Assembly (NCBI GenBank): GCA_003008705.1
Contig: PDUO01000071.1
Coordinates: 141,092-205,091 of the forward strand
DNA length: 64,000 nucleotides
Direction of reading: 5' to 3'
DNA from: Pezicula radicicola
Taxonomy: Eukaryota > Ascomycota > Leotiomycetes > Helotiales > Dermateaceae
A program made the position numbers and the translations under genes. The notes under the pieces are model-generated. The model saw only the letters and a list, made by a program, of their open reading frames with translations. It was not told where the DNA came from and searched no databases. Every line of letters begins with the position of its first letter. Positions within the stretch are counted from its first letter, which is position 1. Positions 57,661 to 64,000 of the stretch are shown here, one piece after another.

Positions 57661-60295
57661 ATGTCGTCTGCAGAGAAGAGACAGCGGGTGAATCGGGCTT
57701 GTGATGAGTGCAAGCGCAAGAAGAAACAGGTAAGCTATACGCGGGTGCATACACCACACTCCGACCTTGTAGCAGTCTACTCCTCTTCTTTTGGTGCTCC
57801 TCTGCTGACGGGCGTATAGTGTACGGGTTCTCAGCCGTGTGCCCTCTGCGTCGCCCGGTCACGCCCTTGCGTATTCTCGAATCTCCAACCTACAAGAGTC
57901 AATAACAACCAGCCGGTATCAATTGATGCTACACAAGGGAGAGCCAAGCGGAAGGCACACTCACTCGATCTCTCGCGGCAGGACGGTCGTATTAGCAAGA
58001 AGGCGACTTTCAGGAAAGATCCGGCGACAGATGATGAAACTCCAATCCCAAATAACGAGAGGCTACTTAAAGATCGCGGAGGGCGACTTTGTGAGCATGC
58101 ACTTTCTTTCGTCTATCTAGTGCCTTCGTTTCATGCGAAGCTTAGTCTTTCGAAAAATCTTGACCTTGCACATTGCTCACTATCGTTTCTCGACAAATGC
58201 TAAGCAGCCTTTTAGTGTATATCGGTGATTCGGCTTCATTGTCCTTTCTGCAGAACATTCGGAGATTGATAGAGAATGCGGTCGGAGCATCAGCGTTTAC
58301 CACAGACTCTAGTCGCCATACGATCCTCGAGGCTGCCATACTTACGGCTCCAAGCAATCAAATACCAAACATGCTCCCACATAGCGACACGACACAATAC
58401 TTGGTCAACTCATTCTTTCAAAAATGTAAAGTATTACACTCTCTACTATCTAGTGCACTTAGAGCTGATCTCTGAAGACCACAGGACTCTTAGATATTTT
58501 CAACAAGGAAGACTTCTTGGACAAGGTCGAAAAGACATATGATCAACCACTAGATGCAAGCCCGGAGTGGCTTTGCCAGCTCAATCTGGTACTCGCGATT
58601 GGATTGCAGATGCGACGAATTAGCAAAAACCCAAACGCTGCGGAGAGTCGAATTCTAAGTCGACTTGGTGCTGGAAAGGCCCAAAGAGCAGAGACATTTT
58701 TCCTGTCGGCGAAACACCTAAACGATTCGACAAGTGGATTTGAAGAGGGCGGGATTGAATCTGTGCAATCGCTGTTGTTAATGGCTGTTTATATGCTCAC
58801 TGCGTCAAAACGAAATTCGGCGTGGGTCTATCTGGGTATGATATTAACCTCATAAACCCATCAGTGTCACTGACTGAAGAACTTGCTAGGGACGGCTGTA
58901 AGATTGGCGTACGCCTTGGGAATCCACAACCAACAGACTCTACTGGTGTTTACCGCAAGTGAACAAACGGCAAGGTAAGTTTCGCAACTGGAATTTTGCG
59001 TTTTGTTGTCAATACCTTCCTACTATGCATTTATTGTATGTGATGTTAAACGGTACTTAGAATCAGCCTGTGGCAATCCCTGCAAGTCATGGACTGCTTT
59101 TTGTCCGCAAGCCTAGGTCGCCCTAGCTCCATTACTCACGCTTGCGCTTCTTGGTCGTGTCCGCCTACGCCAAGACCGCATCAGAGCCACGATTTACCAA
59201 ATCCAACAAATAGTCTCCAACAATCTGTTATTGCCTTGGAGATTATCTGCGAGGTTCTCACCCGTATTTATCACAGACGGAAAGTGTCGCGGTCAATTGC
59301 TTACGCCCTCACACTACATTTTGGCAAGTGGAAAGAAGCGTTACCAGCCGAATTACATTGGCAAAACACCCCCGGTGAAGTAGCCAGTCCAGAGCTCGCC
59401 ATAAAAAGACTCCACGTCAATCTCTTATACTTTCACGGAATAACCCTTCTCACGCGACCATTTTTCCTCCACCAAGTTAGTATTAAGATTGATGTGCAGA
59501 GAGAGGAGCTTAAATTGGGGACTCTGAATGCGGGTGGTGAAGGGGAGCAGGCTTAGAGTGAAGTTGTAGCTACACTTTGCTTTCATGGCGCCTGCGTCCG
59601 CTCGGCGGTTCAGACACCAAGCACAGTACATTCAGCCCTTGTAGCTCACGAGTTACCGACTAGAAATCCGTTTATAATGTATGTTGCTCTCAATCCAGAA
59701 ATACTAGTGTTTTCGCTAACTTGGACTTAGATATTGGGTGTTTTCAGCCTCTCTCATTGTGATGACGAATGCTTTTTGCCCTGTTTTTCCGGAGCCGGAA
59801 ACTAGAACACTAATCTGCAAAGCATTGAACATTCTCAAATGGTATGGTGAACTGGACGCTGGGGCTAGGCGCTACCTATCCATCCTTGAATCCTTCAATG
59901 ATGTCATTCAGTCCAAGAAACAACCGAAGCCGAATGAGAATCAGTCAATGGACAATAGGAATATCTCCGACATCTTGTTCGGGAAGATGAACTCTTCATC
60001 TGCTTCACAAGAAAAAGCCTCAAGTAACTACCCACAAACCAGCGTCAATTTAGGGTGGGAAAATGGAGCAAGAAGTCAAATGAATAATGCAAACGATAGT
60101 GTGCCTAATCCTGGTGTTGATCGCTTCGGGACGGGCCTTGATTATTTGCCCCTTGGTCCGCCCAACTTGCAACCTGGCGAGTGCGGTGGGTTTGATCAGC
60201 CGATTGATATTGATTGGTCTTGGTTTTCTGGGGGACAAAAGAATTATATTCCCGCCAACGAGGTGCCTCTGTACAATTTGATGGATACCTTTTAA
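57661..60295 (+). pseudogene. Zn2Cys6 fungal transcription factor (regulator 2), one in-frame stop
   Basis: Likely pathway regulator. Exons 57661-57729, 57820-58090, 58216-58430, 58478-58835, 58890-58974, 59061-59678, 59731-60295. Start MSSAEKRQRVNRACDECKRK; after the first intron CTGSQPCALCVARSRPC completes CX2CX6CX5CX2CX6C. Then YIGDSASLSFLQNIRRL, TTGLLDIFNKEDFLDKVEK and, in the fungal-specific domain, WVYLGTAVRLAYALGIHN and LQVMDCFLSASLGRPSSI. In exon 6, after GEGEQA, a TAG at 59554-59556 interrupts the frame, which continues as SEVVATLCFHGACVRSAV. Without it the protein would run to 60295 at about 727 residues. A Gln codon changed to TAG is the simplest reading. Adjacent to the catabolic genes, so pathway control is inferred. 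Confidence 0.85.
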
Positions 60296-60670
60296 AGCCC
60301 TTGCTTGAGTGTTTGGATCTGTTGTTCGTCGCAAAACAGATCAGCATGGATGTGGTTACCATGTAACTTCGAGCTCATAATTGCTCTATTGATCAGAGTG
60401 GGTTTTCAAACCCGTTTCACAGACACAATATAATTATACCCCACTACCATCCCTGGTGACGCCGCACCTGTGGTTACTTTTGCATAGATGAACTTTCAAA
60501 GGAAACATCTAGGCAAGCCAATTTGCGATAAATCAAGCCATGAACTTATTTCATTTCTTTTCACACGAATGGAAAAGAGTCCTTCACACAGCTGATAGAC
60601 CTAGTTTGACATGTCTCTGGATCTTCGCTATGGTATCAAGCCCGTTTCGTCAGTCGACAGGTGGACATTT

Positions 60671-61923
60671 CTATTTCCAAACAAGCACAGGTTTGATAAC
60701 AGAGCCTGCTGACATATCGATGATTGCTTGGTTGACATCTGCTATGTTGTACTTCTTCTGGAGACGATCAACAGGGAATCTACCCTCTGCGAAAAGTTTG
60801 GCCAAGAAAGGAATAAACTGTTTTTTTGGTGTTAATATTGTCATCCCTTCTTAAAGCTATTGAAAAACTTACTGATTTTGAATATGCGTTTCCCTGGTGA
60901 GATGCGCAGTACGTCTTGCTTCCGAGAATGAAGGGGAAGATCTCAACTGATGCCTTCGCTCCTGCAGGCGGGTTTCCAACTGTCACAGCACGGCCACCGT
61001 GCCCGATCAGCTCGATCATATCATTTATGACCGATATGACTCCCGTACAATCCACTCCAGCGTCAACTCCTGCCTGCTTCGTGATTTCCAGCACCTGTTT
61101 TTTGACCTCTGTTTTTGATGGGTCGATGGAGTGAGTTGCACCCAATTCCTTAGCTAGCTTGAGTCTGCTCTCATTCATATCTACCACGATGATATTGGTG
61201 AGCACACCCGGATTGTCGTCGGCAATGATTTTAGCGGCCATGAGCGCTGCAACCCCAACCGCCCCCAATCCGAATATGGCAAGACTCTCGACTTTATTCT
61301 CAACGGGCTTCACGACGTTGAAGATCGCACCTGCTCCGGTCTGGATTCCACAGCCTAGGGAGCAGACCACCGACAGGTCCAGAGAGCTGGCGACCTTGAC
61401 ACAGGAGCCGGCTTGCACTACCGCAGGATTGCAAAAGGAGGATTGTCCGAAGAAAGAGCTCGAGATGGGGTTTCCTTTCCACTTGATCGCTTGGGTTTGA
61501 TCAGGGCGCTGCGCGCCAAAATTTCTCTTCGTTACCTCCAGGCATTGGTAGTTCTTCTCATCTTTGCAGTGGCGACAGGCTCCGCAGGAATCGTAAGATA
61601 GAACGACGTGGTCCCCCACGGCGAGATCACTGACTCCAGACCCGACTTCTAGGATTATGCCAGCTCCTGTATTTGTCCCTCGTCAGCTATTTGTCTTGCA
61701 GTCACATACATCTGAGGATAGATAGTATCATACCTTCGTGACCAAGGACTATAGGCAAAGGTAGGGGAATAGATCCTTTTTGAACCGATGTCTCAGTGGC
61801 GCAAATGCTAGTAGCTACCATCTCTACGTAGACTTCATCTGGGCGCAAGCTGTCGATCTCAACCTGCTCTATCTCAAACGGCGCGTGTAGCCCGTGAAGG
61901 ACAAGTGCAGTTGCAGACTTCAT
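60671..61923 (-). CDS. Zinc-dependent alcohol dehydrogenase (aryl/benzyl alcohol dehydrogenase-like)
   Basis: NAD(P)-dependent oxidation of an alcohol to an aldehyde. Exons 61923-61734, 61666-60873, 60817-60671 (introns 67 and 55 nt), about 376 residues. Start MKSATALVLHGLHAPFEIEQ. Catalytic zinc ligands: Cys in ATSICATETS, His in LGHEGAG, and Cys in LGCGIQTGAG. Four structural-zinc cysteines lie in SCGACRHCKDEKNYQC. The nucleotide fold is IFGLGAVGVAALMAA, followed by VDMNESRLKLAKELG. C-terminus SVIKPVLVWK. The residue after the first zinc Cys is Ala instead of the common His-Thr, a small active-site difference. No damage seen. Together with the aldehyde dehydrogenase it would feed a benzylic alcohol into the cluster; the substrate is inferred. 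Confidence 0.9.
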
Positions 61924-63240
61924 TACACCTAGAATGTTGAGTGGACCTCGTGTTCTCGTGGTCAAAATGGTAGGTATATTTCCAACAGAAAACAAAAGGG
62001 TAAACGAGGAGAGTGAGTGAACAGCAGCAGTATTGAAACCCCAGGCACTGAGGCTGAGCCGACCAAAGGTGGACTCGGTAATGATAATTGTCGTCGAGCG
62101 AACGTGCTCTCTCGCGTATATCCAGTCCATGAGAAGGCGGACCGCGATCGGGTAGCGGTTCGATATTTCCCCACCATTGAAGCCCTGTAGGCTGTAGCAT
62201 GCGCTTTAGATAGCAGGTTTGCGGGGGATTGGCGGTCGGCATGTGTTTCGGAATCAGGGCGGTTAATCAGAGCATTCAAACAGGGCATTTAATTAGGGCA
62301 GTTAATCATGGCCATTGGTTGGTTTGTTTGCGTGGTGTATGCGTCTAATCGCGAGACCTCACAGCGTAGAAATGACACGTGCTACTTGCCTAAACGACAA
62401 ATTCAAGACATCGATAGTGTGCACAGCTGCGGACGTGCGAATGACAGGTCAACGAGAAAGAACTTTCTGCCGGGCGTTGTGGGTGTAACTAGTAACCCAT
62501 AACGAATGAGGCTGCGTCTGATTTATCATTAAAATTGCATTTAGATGCACTAGATATTTGTAAGCCTATCTAGCATACAAATGAAAATGCTAGGAGCTAG
62601 CACTTTAGATGTGATTCCCTAACGAGAAGCTATTACCCATAAAGAGAAACTACATCTTCAAGTCTGTGATTACGTGTTGCTGCATGATGATGATGGGATT
62701 CTTGGCGTGACGTTCACCCACTGGATTCTTTGGGGATTTTGCTTGTCGCAGGAACTCGGCAGCTGCAGCCGGCTAGACTGCGGAATGGGTCCTTGGCGGG
62801 TACCCATTCCGCAGTGAGAGTGGTTGGTAGTGCCAGCCATCTATCAAGCATGTTCTAGGAGGTGACGAGTATGGCTATTGTATTTTAATGCAAGTGAACT
62901 AAACTATCTAGGGAACGGAAATCTTGACTAGCTGCTTTTCGTAACTGAGAGCTAGGGAGCGTCCTTAGACATCACTATCAACCTGACAATAATACGTTTA
63001 GACTGACAGAACACTTCCAACACGATCGATATTTCCAACCTTATCAATGAAACACCTGGCTCTGAAGCGATGAATTAGCTTCTTCTGAAAAGAATAAAAT
63101 GTATCATCTCCATAGCTCAAGAAACATAACTGAATTTATGACTATGTACTTGTGGAGAGTCCACCAAATCCCCGATAGCAGAGGTCTTGCAAGAACGAAA
63201 ATATAACAAGAATTTCACTTCATATCCAAGAGGGTATAAT
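61924..63240. other. Intergenic downstream end of the cluster
   Basis: Promoter side of the alcohol dehydrogenase followed by gene-free sequence. Imperfect tandem words (agggc...ttaatc type) occur at 62256-62312. A perfect 14-bp inverted repeat lies at 62777-62815 (listed). The open frame 62308-62502 has no family and no support. Confidence 0.45.
62777..62815. promoter_or_regulatory. Perfect 14-bp inverted repeat with CGG/CCG halves
   Basis: ACTGCGGAATGGGT at 62777-62790 and its exact reverse complement ACCCATTCCGCAGT at 62802-62815, separated by 11 bases. It could form a hairpin or, with CGG...CCG half sites, serve as a dimer binding site. No adjacent gene is within 0.8 kb, so the role is unknown. 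Confidence 0.6.
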
Positions 63241-64000
63241 GTAGTCATGAATGTATGAATAGGACTCTTTTCTAACTAGTATAGGTGGGTGGACCCAGGG
63301 CTGGGTCTAGGTTTTTCCCTATACAACTCCGATAACGATAACGAAGATATAGGGCTAGGTCTAGGTTAATTTTAAGAACTTGGACCTAGGTTATTTTTAT
63401 ATAGAAAAGTACTAGTAGAGGGCTGTAATAGCTAAACTAGACCCGGCGAATCTATCTCTATTATCGGAATCGTTATATTCTAAGCTGTTATTAAGGTTGA
63501 ATAACCCTAACTTAGGGTTAGGGTTATAGAGATAGATATCTAGACAAGGTTCAGGGTTAAAATATACCTAATGTATTACGGAGTATTAGGGTAGAAGTAA
63601 GTAAATATTAAGAATTAGAAAATAATTATATTTATTAATATTAGATATTTCCTATCTCTTATTACTTAACTAACCTAGGGCTAGATTGATTTAATTTTAG
63701 TAGTAGTAGAATAAGGTAGTTATAAGATATAAGGGCTAGGTTGGTTTATTTTTAGAGCTAGGTTAGTTTATAAAAATAAGTAGGAAGGAGGTTATATAAG
63801 AAGTTATAAATATCAAGAAATAGTAAACTATATATAGTAATTCTAACCCTATTCTTAGAATTATAAAATTCAAAGTTAAAGGTATATTATAATTATTTAT
63901 ACTTATTCTTATAGTTTTAGTATTTATTACTCTTAAGCTTAGATAATCTAGGTAGACTTATATATATAGGGGTTTATATTATATAGGAAGAAGAGAAGAT
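63241..64000. repeat. RIP-degraded repeat block including repeat B copy 2 and a telomere-like tract
   Basis: Very TA-rich sequence to the window end. Positions about 63340-63500 match repeat B copy 1 (14641-14803) in inverted orientation. Internal words such as gggctaggt and cctaggtt recur. A short inverted telomere-like motif (aaccctaa / ttagggttagggtta) lies at 63504-63527. No coding potential seen. Confidence 0.55.

Noticed and set aside
57255..57862. Minus-strand open frames with a Val-rich run upstream of regulator 2
   Set aside because: They read the antisense of the CAACGA/CAA microsatellite and of the zinc-cluster exon.
62308..62502. 64-codon open frame at the distal end of the cluster
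   Set aside because: No recognisable domain, no context and unlikely codon make-up; probably chance.
1..64000. tRNA, rRNA, CRISPR or replication origin
   Set aside because: None seen; CRISPR is not expected in a fungus and no cloverleaf or rRNA core was recognised by eye, although a dedicated scan could still find a tRNA.

Overview
The window comes from a filamentous ascomycete (Pezizomycotina). Genes carry many short GT-AG introns of about 42-140 nt. Characteristic fungal families are present: a hybrid PKS-NRPS, Zn2Cys6 regulators and a full-size PDR-type ABC transporter. The transposon relics are AT/TA-rich and differ from one another mainly by C/T and G/A changes, as expected from repeat-induced point mutation (RIP). 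Gene islands alternate with RIP-degraded repeat blocks. I cannot name the species.

Layout. (1) 1-13023: most of an apparently intact PKS-NRPS (KS-AT-DH-MT-KR-ACP-C-A-T-R, 12 visible exons); its first part lies upstream of the window. (2) 13.0-15.1 kb: RIP-degraded repeats. (3) 15.7-22.8 kb: a broken secreted aspartic-peptidase-like gene, a broken FAD-dependent oxidoreductase gene and a largely resolvable copper amine oxidase gene. (4) 22.8-35.2 kb: mobile-element block with a telomere-like tract, two TA-flanked MITEs, a decayed Ty1/copia element, an amino-acid permease relic, two TIR DNA transposons and a WD40/NLR-type relic. (5) 35.4-43.6 kb: a Zn2Cys6 regulator divergent from a PDR/ABCG transporter. 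(6) 46.2-61.9 kb: an aromatic catabolism cluster containing FAD monooxygenase (salicylate hydroxylase type), aldehyde dehydrogenase, intradiol ring-cleavage dioxygenase, CaiB/BaiF CoA-transferase, SnoaL-like protein, alpha/beta hydrolase (enol-lactonase type), Zn2Cys6 regulator and zinc alcohol dehydrogenase. (7) 62-64 kb: noncoding, ending in RIP-degraded repeat.

Working together (inference). The alcohol and aldehyde dehydrogenases would convert a benzylic alcohol to an aromatic acid. The monooxygenase would convert the acid to a catechol and the dioxygenase would open the ring. The hydrolase, CoA-transferase and perhaps the SnoaL-like protein would act further down a 3-oxoadipate-type route, with one or both regulators in control and possibly the ABC pump exporting toxic aromatics. 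Four genes (ABC transporter, monooxygenase, CoA-transferase, second regulator) carry an in-frame stop or single-base frameshifts in this sequence. Either the system is decaying or the assembly has errors. The PKS-NRPS looks undamaged. None of the other biosynthetic genes expected beside it, such as a trans-acting enoyl reductase, is visible, so the rest of that cluster probably lies upstream.
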